From the NCBI GenBank assembly GCA_003665825.1, contig QPFY01000007.1, positions 1,116,001 through 1,180,000 on the forward strand: a DNA stretch of 64,000 nucleotides, given 5' to 3'. The stretch comes from Microbotryum silenes-acaulis (lineage: Eukaryota; Basidiomycota; Microbotryomycetes; Microbotryales; Microbotryaceae). Numbering within the stretch: the first letter of the stretch is position 1; every line of letters starts with the position of its first letter. Under the pieces are notes generated by a model. It worked only from the letters and a program-made list of their open reading frames with translations, was not told the origin of the DNA and did no database searches. Shown piece after piece: positions 1 to 13,557 of this stretch. Position numbers and translations under genes: made by a program.

Positions 1-445
1 GTTGTGTTTCAGGAAGAGCTGCTGATGATCTTCGCTCTCATGAAAGCAGACCAACGCCTCGGCCGTTCACCTCGATAACCTACCTCACGAACTGACGCGC
101 GGCTCCCACCACACCCTCGGGTCGAACCCTTCCTCCGCCTCTTCGTCCCGATCTTCTCTGTCGATTCCAACTGGGGACGCGGTTCATCTGCGTCGAGCGT
201 CGCACGCTTCCAAAGCGCATGAAATGGAGGAACATGTGATCCCGCATCTCGAGGAACGCGTCAATGAAGGGGAGGTTTTGCTGGATTTGGAGCAGAAGGC
301 GAGGGAGTTGGAACGGACGTTAGAAAGAGGAATACCCGAGAGAGAAACGGAAGTATATGGAGCGGCTCATAAAGGCTCGGTCGGGGGAGGGGATGAAGGC
401 TGGGATTTATTGATAGAGGATCAGCCGGGGGAGGCGAAGCGGTAG
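1..445 (+). CDS. 3' end of an unidentified protein-coding gene (partial)
   Basis: An open frame runs from about position 44 to a TAG at 443-445. Its last ~75 residues (from Met at 224) are charged and probably helical (Glu-, Arg- and Leu-rich), followed by a Gly/Asp-rich tail. A likely 3' splice site (GCAG) ends at 49, so the terminal exon would start at 50. A second possible acceptor (TTTCAG) ends at 12 and opens another frame that stops at 76-78, so the exon border is not settled. I see no domain I recognise. The rest of the gene lies to the left of the window. It converges on the WDR48-like gene that ends at 1165. Confidence 0.4.
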
Positions 446-1164
446 GAAGGTGGGCATCGGGCGCCTTGACGTGAGCAAATTCTATCATTGGGCCACCATC
501 CACACTTGCCAGCATTGAGCGAGTCGCATATATGTTTTCTGCAAATCATGTTTGTTGAGTCCATGCACTGCAACATTGCCACTGGGTCGGGCGAGCGAGC
601 AGCCGTCGCGCTGAATTTGTTCCACTTTCCAAGGGATGGCCAAGCGGAGGACAAGGGGAGCCAAGGGGAGACCCACTTTGGAACGCTTCGAAGGGACGCC
701 CCACCACGAGGTTCCTCTTTCCCTCTCCTCTCTCACCTCTACCCACTGACTCTTCCGTCACGCAGCCGGTGCCACCTCTCGCCCGCCCGCAACCGCCGTC
801 ATCGGCTCCCGTGCCTTTACCCCTGACGTCGCAAGATGAGAATGAGAATGAGAATTTGAACCGGACACGATCCCGCGGAGCGCCGCTGAGCGTCCGCCTG
901 GAGATGCTGTTGGCCGAGGACTGAGCACGGGTTCGATGTTGTAGGCCTTTTCTTCGTGCATTTATTGCATAACCAACCCAGTGTTTTGTTCAGCAGCCCA
1001 AACCATCTTCGGAGAACCCTTGTTGCGCAGAAAGTGGCTGTCAGCGTGCCGATGCCACACATAACTTCGTCCCGCCGGCGGAGCTAGGCTCGTCCACTTC
1101 TCAACAGTCGCAAATATTCATTCCGTTCCATTACATTAATTACAACATGCTACCCTCCGTTATG
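446..1164. other. Convergent intergenic region, no gene seen
   Basis: This lies between the 3' end of the partial gene (445) and the 3' end of the WDR48-like gene (1165). Only short overlapping frames without coding character are present. A short GAGAAT-type microsatellite sits near 836-857. I see no RNA gene. Confidence 0.5.
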
Positions 1165-4100
1165 TTATGCAGTGCCAGTCCTCTTGAACCGATAATGCAA
1201 CACCAAATCACCACCGTTCTTCCAATGGAACGTCCTCGCACTCGCGATTGTCGACCATCCAGGGAGGACGACGTCCCCCACGAGGATCTCGAGTTCTTTC
1301 TCCGGGTCGTAAACGGCGGCCGATTCGGAAATGGGCTCGGGGGCGTCCGCGGTGGGGGATGCGGGCGTCAGAGTAGTGGTAGTCTTTGTGGTCGGGTTTG
1401 AAGGATCGTTCGAACTGGATATACTGGTCCGCCCTCCGATCGAGCCGAGGTTCAGTTTGTCCGCGACGAAGCCGACCACTTTACGCAGGCGAAGGGTTCG
1501 GTTCGCTGTAAGCCGTGCGTTTCTGTGGGAACAAAGAACATTATCAGAGGTCTAGCGCGTGGTTGTAGTATGGTCTCTATTCTATTCTCACGAGTTGGGC
1601 AGTTCTGGAAGGCCGGATTTGCCGTTCTCGTCTGTCCACGGTTGGATCAGGAACGACTGCGCACGACCCAAGAAACGCTGTCAGCTCCAAATCCCTGCCA
1701 ATGCAAAATCACCCACTCCACTCACCAACTTGACGGGTTCCTTTATAATGACCCTGTTACCCAGGAGGAAGTCCAGCAACCATAGCGGCGCCTTCTGCTC
1801 CAACACGCCCAGGTCTTCTCGACCCGTTCCGACCAGTCCACGATAAATGACGGACGAAGCGGAAGAGTTGAACCCTCCTTCACTAATGATGATGGCCGTA
1901 TCGGACGGATAGGTCAAAGTTGGGGCATCTTCGGGTTCGCAAGGAGTCAAGGGACGGGAGAAAACGGTTTGCAGCACTTGATGCTGGTGTTGCTCAGCCG
2001 CGGAACGAGTCTGCACGGCAGAGGGAGAGGGGGGTCGGGGCACGATCAGTAGTGCGATCAAAGGGCTATCGAGCTTCTCTATCCGAACTTACATCGACCA
2101 TTTCCGGTTCGAAAGGCACCGAAGTTGCCGCAGGAGCCTCCGTCGACTCTACATTTGCCTTCTTCGACGCCTTGCCCAGATTCCTCAACCTCCCCATCAG
2201 GCTTCCTCCAGGAGTCGGTAGAGGCCCAGGCGACGAGGAAACGACGGGACTGGCTGTTGTCGGATCGTTCGGAGAAGTAGGGAGGGAGAAGTAGTCATTC
2301 TCACCTCGACCGTTCGCAGCGGGGGTTTTGGCCAGCCCGGGAGTGACGCTGTTGCGCGCGAAGTCGCCGGCATCAAAGACGTGCGGTGTAGGTGATTGGG
2401 GGATGGTCTCGAAATCGTGCGAGCGAATTGCGATAGGGGAGGAAGTGAACGAAGGAGGTGCATGCGCCGGAATGACGACGGGGTTTAGCGCCGGCGTCGC
2501 GAGCGCGATCGTCATTCCGGGTGTCTTTAGCCTCGTCGGAGCCGGGGTCATCGCCGTCGCCAATCCCGAGAGCGAGATGAAATTCGGCACCCCATTCGCC
2601 CGCCTCGAATGCGGGACGGGTGTACGCCCCCCTGCTCGCAGTTCGAGCTCGGCTTCGATGAAGCCGTCAAAGAGGTTGCGCAAGACCCATTTGCCCAAGA
2701 TGATGCGATGCTCGGGACCGGGATCCCGGTCCGCCAAGATGTGCATCGCTTCGTCGGCGTAGACTTCGCCATCAAAGACCCTCGCTTCTTCGAGATGAAC
2801 GACGAGGGATCCCGTTCGGGCATCGCACTTGCACCACGTCGCGACCGCACCTTCACCTTCAATGCGTTCCCGCACCGAGTCCAACAGGTCCGCAGAAGAG
2901 ACGGCCTCGGAGACGGGACTGCTCGATCCACTCATGCTGGAGACTGCATCAGAGGGGCGTCGACGCAGCTGCTGCACTTCCTGGGGTTCAAACACGCCTA
3001 GGCACTCGCACCGAATAATGTCCCACAGCGCGACTTCGTCCTCGGTATCGATCGTAAGCGCGTGTCGACGATCGTTGAGCAGTTCGCACCTCGTCAAGCC
3101 TTGGCCACCTTCGATGACGCCGTCCGGACTCGACCGCAAAGGTGTGGCCTCGCTGCAGTCTTCTCGATCCATGTATTCCCGACGTGCCAGGTTGTTCTCA
3201 CGCGTGACCTCGGACAAGCTACGCGGGATGTGGTGCATAGAAGGCGAAGTCGAGGCCGCGATACGCGATCCGAAGCTCTGACTGGGGCCCGAAGTGACGG
3301 AGTAGATCGTCGCCGCATCGGGATCCCGTGCGCGATGCAGGAAAGCGGACGAAAAGTACGACGCCTCCGGGGACCTCAAGGGTACGAGCGAGTCGTAGTG
3401 GATGTCAAAGAGGCGCTGGGAGCTTGAACCCGTGTTGTTCCCACTCAGACTGGGGCGGCGAGCACTACTGGCCGATGGGACCACTCGAGCTCGGAGGGAT
3501 GAGGGACGATGCGCCACGAGCTGGCTCCCACTCGCTCCCGTCGGAGACGTTGGGGACGACACAGTCCGCGTGAGGCCCAAGGTCAGGCTCTCGGCAAAGG
3601 AAACGACGGCCGATCGCTCGCGACCATCAAGCGAATTCTCCGGTCGCAGCGGGGTCATGGGTCGATAATTCGAGTCGACCTCTTCGAGCGGTGCCGACAA
3701 GGACACGACCGAGGCCATTCCTTCGCGTCGAGTCGTGATGGCACCAGCGCGGCGCAGGCGTGGCGGGCAATCGCGCCAGCGCTTGACGGTACTGCTGCTT
3801 CCCGCGGTCCACACGTACGCATCGTCCTGCGCCACGATTTGCGAGATGCCCTGACTTCCCGGTCTCGGATCGTCCTCGCAATAATCGCGAGCCAGCAACA
3901 CGCATTCGCCTTCGCCTGGCTCACCCGTCCCTTGCAGGTCGATCTTGCACAGGTTGCCGACTCGGTCTCCACTGTAGAAAATCTCGAGCGACGCGTGCTG
4001 CGAGAAGAGCGACCAGACGGACTCCGAGTGGTGCGAGAAGGTGTGCAGGCACTTTTGGGCCGCGAGGGACCAGAGCTTGACGGTCGCATCGGAGGACGCC

Positions 4101-5522
4101 GACAGAAGCTACCAGGATCACGTGAACGTTAGCATCGACGCGGACCATCCGAAGTGCTCCAGCTATGGACATACCCATTTGCCCTCCTCCGCCAGCAACA
4201 CGGCTCGCACGTTGTCCGTATGCCCACCCAATCGAGCAACCTGGGACCTCGATCGAGGATCCCAGACGCGCACAACGCGCTCCGGCGTCCCCGCCGCCAG
4301 CAGTGATCCCGAGGGCGTCGAAGATAGCGAGTAGATCGATGCCGGAGGGGTGAGGTCGATGATGGGCTTCTCGCGACCTTCTCCGAGATCCCATAGGTTG
4401 ATCTTGCGATCAAATCCGCCACTGGCCACCCATCCGGCATCGCGCGCCGAGGTGAGACATCGCACATAGTCCGTATGCTTGCCAATCTGTTGTGGAGTGA
4501 CTTGCGCCTGTCGACTGGATGCATGCGGGTTCCACGCCAGAACGAGCGAGTCGGACGAGGCCGAAACCACTGTGAAGATGAGCAGTCGTCAGCTCAGTTA
4601 AACGTTCACTCCTTGGTATGGACGTACGAGTCTGATTCGAGTTGCAAAGCACAATGTCGTTGACCCACTGCGGGTTGCACGTAAGAGGGGGGGACAAATC
4701 AGCTTTGCTCGGGCTATTTTCGTCTCGCGTGATCCGGGCACCTACATCAGTATGGGACTGAATGCACTGGCGAAAGCGTGAAAGTCTCGGACTATTGTTC
4801 AATCTCTCGTCATCAATCTCCCACCGCTCCTCGATCGGCAAGGTCTCGTTTACACCATTCTCGGCGGGGGCTTCGGCTCCTCTCGCCGTCGAGGCCGAGG
4901 CATGGGACCCTCGACGGATCGAGTCGCTCCTCGCTCTATTCTGCGCCTCTTGAACAGAGACGGATCGGTTCGAACGATCGAGCTCGTCCAATTCTAGGAT
5001 CCCGTTCGTCTCGAATTCGGTCGGATCACGCCGTCGTTCGGCCTCGCGCTCGTCATCGTCATCCGAACCGCTGCCGAGTTCGTCGTCGTCGTCATCCTCG
5101 AGATCGACGGTTGGTTGCCCGTAGCGTTTCCTTCGCTTCTTGACGGGGAGGTCGAGTTCCCACGAACAGAGTAGGCCGTCACGGGCCCCGGTGTAGAGGA
5201 TCCCTGCCGGTTCGTCCGAGCCGTTGGAGCGCGAAACGACGGTCGAGAGATCCAACGCAAGGGCCTGTACGGCCAATCGATGCCGGGGATGCGGCGACGA
5301 ACGAAGCGAACGGCTCGTCGAAGGCGCACCACCGTCGCGTAGTCCCGTTGGTGCGCGAGTGTATAGGGGTGCGGTGTGGCCTCTTCGGTCGACGTCGACG
5401 GGCGGAAGCGACAACAGCGGCGGAGACGAGGTCGGGGCGGGGATGATGTACGTCACACGACGCGGCAACGGAGCCGTAGCCGTCGCGGCCGAGCTCTGCG
5501 CCAGGGCCGGTGAGGCGAACAT
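1165..5522 (-). CDS. WDR48/UAF1-like WD40 protein (Bun107/Duf1 family)
   Basis: Seven exons read complement(1165-1522, 1592-1656, 1726-2010, 2093-4108, 4175-4569, 4628-4667, 4746-5522). They join in phase to 1311 codons, longer than animal WDR48 (~680). The N-terminus has the family signature RRVTYIIP soon after Met, which fixes the start at 5522. WD40 blades follow (SASSDSLVLAW, HTDYVRCL, GGFDRKINLWDL, ERVVRVWDP, SASSDATVKLW). A long Ser/Pro-rich, probably disordered insert occupies the big exon. The C-terminus matches the family's DUF3337 region: a PWTDENG segment, then ANRTLRLRKVVGFV, then a ubiquitin-like tail ending HWKNGGDLVLHYRFK. In other organisms this protein activates deubiquitinases (USP1/12/46 in animals, Ubp9 in fission yeast). 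An acidic run (DLEDDDDDELGSG) interrupts blade 1. The gene is divergent from FCY1. Confidence 0.88.
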
Positions 5523-6217
5523 GGTGGGTCACGCACACAGTGTGCACTCCAAGGAGGGCGAACAAGGTGGTCGCACCGATCACTTGCGCTCGGCGTCGCG
5601 GGATCGTCTGGCGGCGTTGGCGGCGACGGCTGCGACCTCGAGCTCAGCGGCCGGGTCGTCACACGAGTTGCTGGGTCCCGCAGGCAACCACTACTCGGCA
5701 GCCTAGTGATGCGTAGTCCGAGTGTCGTGGTGAGCCGCAAGCCGCGTTTGCTGCTGGGGAAGGCGAGCTGTACGGTGCCAACCTTGTCGAGTGGGTTTGC
5801 TGTGATCGTGGTGGGGCAGCCCTGCTGAGCCGGCGCAAGGCGTCGGCAAAATAACACCCCACTGCAAACCCGGCCCGGCGGCGGTGACACGAGGTATGTA
5901 ATCGGTGTCTGAATTTTTGCCAGAGAACGGAAAGGAACACGCCTCCTTTGCTATTCTATGCTTCGGCAGAGATCAATATGCCAGATAATGACATTGTGAA
6001 CAGTCAAAATCTCGGCCGGCCGGCGGGTGCGATAATAATAATGTTCCCCGTGCGTCCCCGACCGTGCGGCGCCAAGCCCCAGATTCCCGACCGTGAGCGC
6101 TTGTTGCAGCTTTCTAGACGGCCGAAGCGCTTCGAATGTCAAGCTGCGAAACTCCCCCTTCCCCTTCCCCTCATCTCCCGACCCACCGCGCCACATCAAG
6201 CTCTTCAGCTCAAAACA
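5523..6217. promoter_or_regulatory. Divergent promoter region between the WDR48-like gene and FCY1
   Basis: This 695-bp stretch separates the two start codons of head-to-head genes, so both promoters must lie in it. No coding frame with family similarity is present. No specific binding site can be named. Confidence 0.45.
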
Positions 6218-7172
6218 ATGCTTGTTCCTTCTAACCCTACCAAGACGGCCCCGACTCGGAAGCCGAAAGAGTCGGATGTGCGCAACATGCTTCATGCGAT
6301 CTACCAAGTCAGTGCCGTCGTCCCAAGACCGTTTTGGTCCGCGTTGATCAATCTTATCGGATCCCTTTGGGGGACCTTCCTCGGGGAACGGAAGTGGTTC
6401 GCCCCTAATGTACTGACTTGACAACCATATCTACAACTTTAATGCGGTTCTTCGTTCTGGCCTCGAATCCACCTTGACGCCCGGTCCCACGTTCGCTCCG
6501 ACCCGCGCAAAGGCCGAGCTCGGACTTCAGGAAGGAGGGGTGCCGATCGGAGCTGCACTCGTTCGTGAATCGGATGGAGTGGTCATCGGTGTCGGTCGAA
6601 ACCGACGTGTGCAACAAGGGAGTGCGATCAGGCATGGAGAGGTGCGTCACTTCTCATATCCTATCTCCAGCTTCGCCGGATCTCTCAACATCCTCGACGT
6701 TCGATCTTCCCCACCCCTGACATCATCGCTTTTTCCACTTTGGTCCATCTCGGACTCACCAGACGGACTGCCTCGAGAACATCGGTCGACTAAGCGCCCA
6801 AGCCTACCGAGATGCGACCATCTACTCCACCCTTTCCCCCTGTCCCATGTGCAGTGGTGCCATCATCCTTTACGGGATCAAAAAAGTCGTTTTGGGCGAG
6901 AACGAGACCTTCCTCGGTGGGGAATCGATCCTTAGGGATCATGGGGTCGAAGTCGTCAATTTGGATTCGGAGAAGTGTAAGGAGTTGATGAGGGAATTCA
7001 TCAGACAGAAGCCTGAGGTTTGGAATGAGGTGAGTGATGCAGGTCGGCACTTGTGGACGGCGGGAAAGAGGAGACGGCAGTGGCTCGAATGTGGGGGTCG
7101 TCTTCTACGTTGGTGAGCGATGGAGCTGACACGGTTTGAGGACGCTCGTCGCAGGATATCGGCGAAATGTAA
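6218..7172 (+). CDS. FCY1: Cytosine deaminase
   Basis: Four exons (6218-6307, 6513-6641, 6763-7029, 7155-7172) join in phase to 167 aa, against 158 in budding yeast. The enzyme hydrolyses cytosine to uracil plus ammonia in pyrimidine salvage and also converts 5-fluorocytosine. The zinc-dependent deaminase motif is complete: HGE (zinc ligand His and catalytic Glu) spans the junction of exons 2 and 3 in HGETDCLENIGR, and SPCPMC supplies the two zinc Cys ligands. The strongly conserved EGGVPIGAAL begins exon 2. The C-terminal EDIGEM matches the yeast C-terminus. Exon 1 (HAIYQ) runs into AELGLQEGG only if the 205-nt first intron is removed. The last exon has only 18 nt, including the stop. Confidence 0.93.
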
Positions 7173-8649
7173 AGCTTGCCTCCGTGGTCCTACTGTCAAT
7201 CATATACCTAAAAACAATCCCTTTGGGACCCCCACTTCCGCTACTGGCAAGACGGCGCTGAGGAGAACTTGAGCAACTGCAGACTTCCTTCTTTTCGTAC
7301 CCGGCCGGACCTGAAGATACGGGGGAGGTGTTACATTTACATTGGCATGTGTTACTCACCCTTTGAGGTACTCGGGACGAGCTTGGGTCGAGTTCGAAAT
7401 CTTGGTGACGGATCCCAGGGGACAGGGTGGAGAAAGGACTCTTTGCATCATCTCGGGGACCGAACGTTGCGCGAAGTCAACTAACCGAAACGTACCACAC
7501 GAGAGAGATTCAAATTGGTGCACGGGAAGAAGGAGCCTTCTACGTAGAGCTTTGACATGAACAGCCCCCATTTTGTTATAGTCAGGAAGCAGTGGTGAGA
7601 CTTGACGAGGTGTTTATTAAAGGTGAGACAAAGAAGGCACTTTGAGCGGCTCCGAAGGAGCCTCGCTTTCGCGCAGGGAAAAGGTGAGACAAGGCGGCCG
7701 GCACAAACTAGTTCGGTTCCCAAGGAACGCTGACGCTGTCGTGGGGTTTTCGTGGTTGTTTGTGGTGATGCTGGCCGAACTTTTCGAATACGGAGGTGAA
7801 AGATTTTAAAAATTGGAAGCTAATACAAGGGGACAAGTGACCGACGAGGACCGGAAGCGGCGGCAAGGTACAGCCGACATTCCCTCTTGAGAGACATCGA
7901 CCGACGACCGGATCCCGCGGTGCTTCCGCCCGCGCCCGGCGCCCGACAGAGCCGCCGGACCTACCAAACGTGTGTTAAGGGGGATTTTGTTTTGTGTTGA
8001 CCCTCGGGGGTTTAGCTTTGGACCACGATTGCTTGCAAGTCAAGTCGGCCGTCGTTCGACTTACTGAAGTTATCGGTTTCACTTCCCTTCCATCCGCACC
8101 CAGCCATCGTATCCATAACAACATTAACCATCAACCGTCAAGGTCTAGTGATCTCGTAAGTGATTCCATACGAGCTGAGCGGAGCCGATGCCGACGGTAT
8201 CCGAGTGTCGCACACTCTCGACAATCTAAAACGCATGCACCCACCCTGCTCGCGTGACGCCCGACCGGCGCCACCCCCCACAGGCCGCTCAGACCACCTG
8301 ACACCGAGGCTCGCCCGGATTCGAATTTCGCACGCTGACTTTGTCTCTCTGTTGATCAACTGTTGGCTTTATAGACTGCACAAAGACTCACCGCCTCAAA
8401 TACCGACTCCATCGATTGGAAAGAGGTGCAACATCGTCACATCGTCCGTGCGAAGCGTGGACAACTTGAACTTGCTCGGTCCAGCAGTCAGCAACTCCCA
8501 CGCGGACTCTTAACTCGAATCGGACTACTTTGAGCGGTGCCCCCCCCCCCCCCCCCCCCCGGCCGAATTTTGAACCTCACGGAGCAGAGAAGAACTCCGA
8601 GTCCGACATAGGAATTCATCGACAAAAGAAGAAGAATACGATCGAAATC
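7173..8649. other. Long intergenic region with no supported gene
   Basis: About 1.5 kb lies between FCY1 and the start codon at 8650. Short frames are present but none shows family similarity or a consistent intron pattern. The part just before 8650 should hold the promoter and 5' leader of the next gene, including the poly-C tract listed separately. Confidence 0.45.
8540..8561. repeat. Poly-C homopolymer run (about 22 C)
   Basis: An uninterrupted run of about 22 cytosines lies ~90 bp before the start codon at 8650, probably in the 5' leader or promoter of that gene. Such runs are unstable, and the exact length may be a sequencing estimate. Confidence 0.85.
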
Positions 8650-9573
8650 ATGGATTCAGTCCAACATGCTTCTACATCCGCCTCGTCGTCGTCGTCGTCG
8701 GCGAGCTCCGCTTCTCGAACGATGATTTCCATCATTCCGAACCCCTGGTCTTCGATTCCCTTTTCCCCGTCCACACTCCCGCTCACGACCCCCATCACCC
8801 ATCGCCACAGCTACCCCTCCTGGACGACCTACACACCCACCCCATTCCACCACCGCGACCCCTTAACAACCACAACCACAACCACTCACCCATTCCCTCG
8901 GACCCCCCCATCCCCCTCCACCCCCTTACAGACCCACCGTCACCTCTCCTTCCATTCCTTCACCACCACCCCCTTCGACCCTCCTCTCCCTCCTCTCCCT
9001 CCTCTCCCTCCTCTCAATGTCACTACCACGCGACGTCTAAGTTCTTCACAATGGGCCCAACTTTCGTCGCAGTTCGAAAGGATCGATAGTTTAGCCTCGA
9101 GGAGAGAGAGAGTAGTGGAGGAGGAGGAGCAGTTGAGGATCGAAGGGGTTTCTGAATTGAAGGAAGGGGTTGTGGATTTAGAGGAGGGGATCACGCCTGC
9201 GATTTTAGGGGAAGAAGGATGGTTATTATCGTTCCCTTTCCCTCCAAAGAGGGAGTTGACACCTACCCCATTCGAAGTTATGCAAGATATCAAAAAGGAA
9301 TGGCAACCTCTTACACCACCAACATCACCACCTCGACCAAGAACGAAGATACAAATCGTCGGGATCCTTCCTCAACTAACTTTCGACCCTGAGGAGGAGG
9401 AGGAGGAGGATCGATCTACGCACGGTCGAACTAAACTGCGTAAACTCGATCATGGTCAAGGACGTTGGTCATCTTTGGTCCAGGAGGGGAAAATCTCGTC
9501 CCCAGAAGAGTCCGCTATTTTGGAAGGCGACCGTAAAAGGTTTAGCGAGTTGTTGGTTGCTCTGGAGGGGTGA
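8650..9573 (+). CDS. Unidentified low-complexity protein, single exon, 307 aa
   Basis: A single open frame runs from ATG 8650 to TGA at 9571-9573. The first third is Ser-, Thr- and Pro-rich, with a Ser run, Thr-rich stretches and a repeated PPLPPLPPLPPL segment. The middle is acidic and likely helical around QFERIDSLASRRERVVEEEE. The C-terminal part has a short Glu run and ends ERFxELLVALEG-like. The frame goes on upstream through the poly-C tract, but Met at 8650 is the first good start after it. I do not recognise a domain. Composition and the long open frame support a real gene. No function is proposed. Confidence 0.65.
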   Translation: MDSVQHASTSASSSSSSASSASRTMISIIPNPWSSIPFSPSTLPLTTPITHRHSYPSWTTYTPTPFHHRDPLTTTTTTTHPFPRTPPSPSTPLQTHRHLSFHSFTTTPFDPPLPPLPPLPPLNVTTTRRLSSSQWAQLSSQFERIDSLASRRERVVEEEEQLRIEGVSELKEGVVDLEEGITPAILGEEGWLLSFPFPPKRELTPTPFEVMQDIKKEWQPLTPPTSPPRPRTKIQIVGILPQLTFDPEEEEEEDRSTHGRTKLRKLDHGQGRWSSLVQEGKISSPEESAILEGDRKRFSELLVALEG

Positions 9574-9882
9574 AGGCGAAATGAATATTCATATATACGA
9601 TGATTGAGAGTTTCGCTGTTGTTGTTGTTGTATAATGCATACCCCACCTTATCCCGTTGATCGGGGTCAGGAACGAACACAATAGAATCAGAAGAATGTG
9701 AGAGAGGGAGGGGTGTTTTTTGACATTGCTTTTTTGGGTCGTCTCGTCCGACCCGTAAGGGTCGGGGAGAAAAAAATAATGGTACAAAAGATGAGAGCAC
9801 AGAGATGATTGGAAAAGAAGTTGAATGAGTTTTTTTTTGCAATTCCTTCTTCGTGCAAATCGGCTTGAAGCTTCGTTCGTTC
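9574..9882. other. Convergent 3' flanks, no gene seen
   Basis: The region between the stop codons of the orphan gene (+) and prohibitin (-) contains A- and T-rich runs expected of 3' UTRs and nothing else I can support. Confidence 0.5.
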
Positions 9883-11358
9883 TTACTGCGAAGGAACTTG
9901 CAATAGCACGTTGCCACCACCGGGAAGGTACGTAACGTTTCGACCCTATCTCCCACGCGCCCAACGAACCAAAGTTAGCCCTCAAACACTCCACCAACAA
10001 CTTTAACCCCAAATAATATTCGACCTACATTCGACAAGGTGTGGGCAATATCCTTGCTCGCTTCGATACGACGGAATTGGACCAACCCTTCTCCGGCTTT
10101 GGACAAGGCTTTGGAGATGATGGTCGCGGCTTCGGCTTCGCCTTCGGCACGGACGACGGCGGCTTGACGTTCTTGTTCGGACTAGAGAGAGAGAAAGGGA
10201 GATAAAGGGTGTTAGGTGGGGTTGGAGAGGGCATTCTTTCGGAGATGGTTGGGGGTAAGCTTACGCGCTCAACGATGAACTTTGCCCTTTCGGCCTCTGG
10301 GGTTGTAAGGATGGGCGCAGACTGATGAGGGGAATTCTTTGCTGAAATGATAAAGTGAAGGAAGCTTTTCTCACCCTGTTGTGCGACCTGCTTCTGCTCG
10401 ACGGCCTGAGTGAACTCTTTACCAAACGTCATGTGGGTCTGATCGGATGGGAACAAAGGAAGGAAAAGCGAATCAGGTTCTTGACGCCACAAACCCTTGA
10501 CCAAACCAACGAGATGGGGAGAACTAACGATGGAGACATCTTCGAGCACGATATTGAACTCTCCGGCCCTCTTGAGAAGGTCCTCCCTGATCCTCGAACT
10601 AACGACCTCACGCTGGGTGATCAATTCGGCCGCGTCGAATTGGGCGACGGTAGCTTTGAGCACCTCGTTCCCGATCGAGGGGAGTACTCGTTCGTCATAG
10701 TCGAGACCGAGCGAACGGTAGATGGTCGCGAGGTGTCGGGTGTCGGGACGGGACATGACGCGTAAGGTGAGGGATACCATTTGCATATCCTTGGAGCCGG
10801 TCGTGGTGGAGATGTTCTGAAGGGGGGGCGTGGATGATGGGGAGGTCGTCAGTGGGTCAAGTTGAGCGGAGGCGGAGGCGGAGGCGGAGGGAGGTGACGA
10901 GGCTTGGTTTGAAAAGGCTTACTCTAGGCTTGATTCGGACATCGTACAGGATGGGTTTCTGAGTGGGGAAGAAGAGTGAGGTTAGAGATAGACACTCTTG
11001 GCAGTGAGGTGAGGTGGGACTGACCTGCAACCAAGGCACGAGCAAATGCGTGCCTTCATCCGAGGGCTGTACAAGAGGACCATGATGGTCTGAGCATATA
11101 CCCAAATAGAAAAGCCCAGTACGGCGAGAACATACCTTGTCCCGGACACCGGAGAAGCGATCAAAAATGATGGCGCGATGACCGCCGGGCACTGTTCGGG
11201 GTCGCAGCCGACGAGCAAGGAAGTGAGCGACCGTCACCGTCCAGGGAACGTATAGCAAAGAATGACTGACCATCGTAGATACTGCTCTGCACGATGCCCA
11301 ATCCGACGATGCCGGGTACGAGCAGCTTGCTAAGCGAGTTGATCAGGGCAGCCGACAT
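9883..11358 (-). CDS. PHB1: Prohibitin-1
   Basis: Nine exons, complement(9883-9945, 10029-10181, 10265-10296, 10375-10438, 10529-10816, 10923-10958, 11025-11066, 11136-11191, 11271-11358), join in phase to 273 aa, the usual size. The protein forms ring complexes with PHB2 in the mitochondrial inner membrane and supports m-AAA protease control, cristae and respiratory chain stability. The N-terminus has a hydrophobic segment ([12 protein letters not shown]). The SPFH/Band-7 domain is clear: [32 protein letters not shown], then [11 protein letters not shown] and [18 protein letters not shown]. The C-terminal coiled-coil is present ([19 protein letters not shown]), followed by [18 protein letters not shown]. 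One intron (10817-10922) holds a short (CCTCCG)n repeat. The gene is head-to-head with the NKAP-like gene. Confidence 0.95.
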
Positions 11359-11731
11359 GATGGAGGAGGATGGGATCTGGTGATCTGGTGATCGGCGGGT
11401 GGGAGCAGAAAAGGGTCAGGAGGTGAGAGAGGCAGGCGGGTGGGTGCGAGTGTCGAAGCGGGGTGAGAAAGAGAACAGGGGCGGGGGTGCTTACCTTCCA
11501 GTGGAGCGCAGGAAATGCAAGCCAGAACAAGAAGAGCGCAAGCAGGCCCGAGCACGCTAATACGAGCTGGCAATTGCGGCCAGTAAGAGCAGCTAAGAGC
11601 TGGTAAGAGCTGGTAAAAAGCACCAATTGGGGTCACGCGCGGGCTTGTGCTTCGGCCTTCATCTCGGCTGCACGTCCCGACTCTGTCTATCTGGCACTCA
11701 GCTACAATTCACCACTCCTCCGCTCCTCGAC
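11359..11731. promoter_or_regulatory. Divergent promoter region between PHB1 and the NKAP-like gene
   Basis: The 373 bp between two start codons on opposite strands must contain both promoters. A short repeated AAGAGCTGGT-like motif occurs at about 11586-11615. No named site is recognisable. Confidence 0.45.
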
Positions 11732-13419
<1,688 letters not shown>

Positions 13420-13557
13420 GAATGGGGGCACTGGTCGATTGATTCGTCGCTTTCAAAGGGGGACAATAATACCTTTGTACACATTACGTTTGAAATTCCC
13501 CACTGTAAAAAGTCCCGCCGTTGGGAAATTCTACCTCTGAGCCGGTCCACATTCGTT

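Noticed and set aside
488..826. 112-codon plus-strand open frame after the first gene
   Set aside because: Composition is unlike the neighbouring genes, it has no recognisable domain and it overlaps several equally long frames. It is probably 3' flank.
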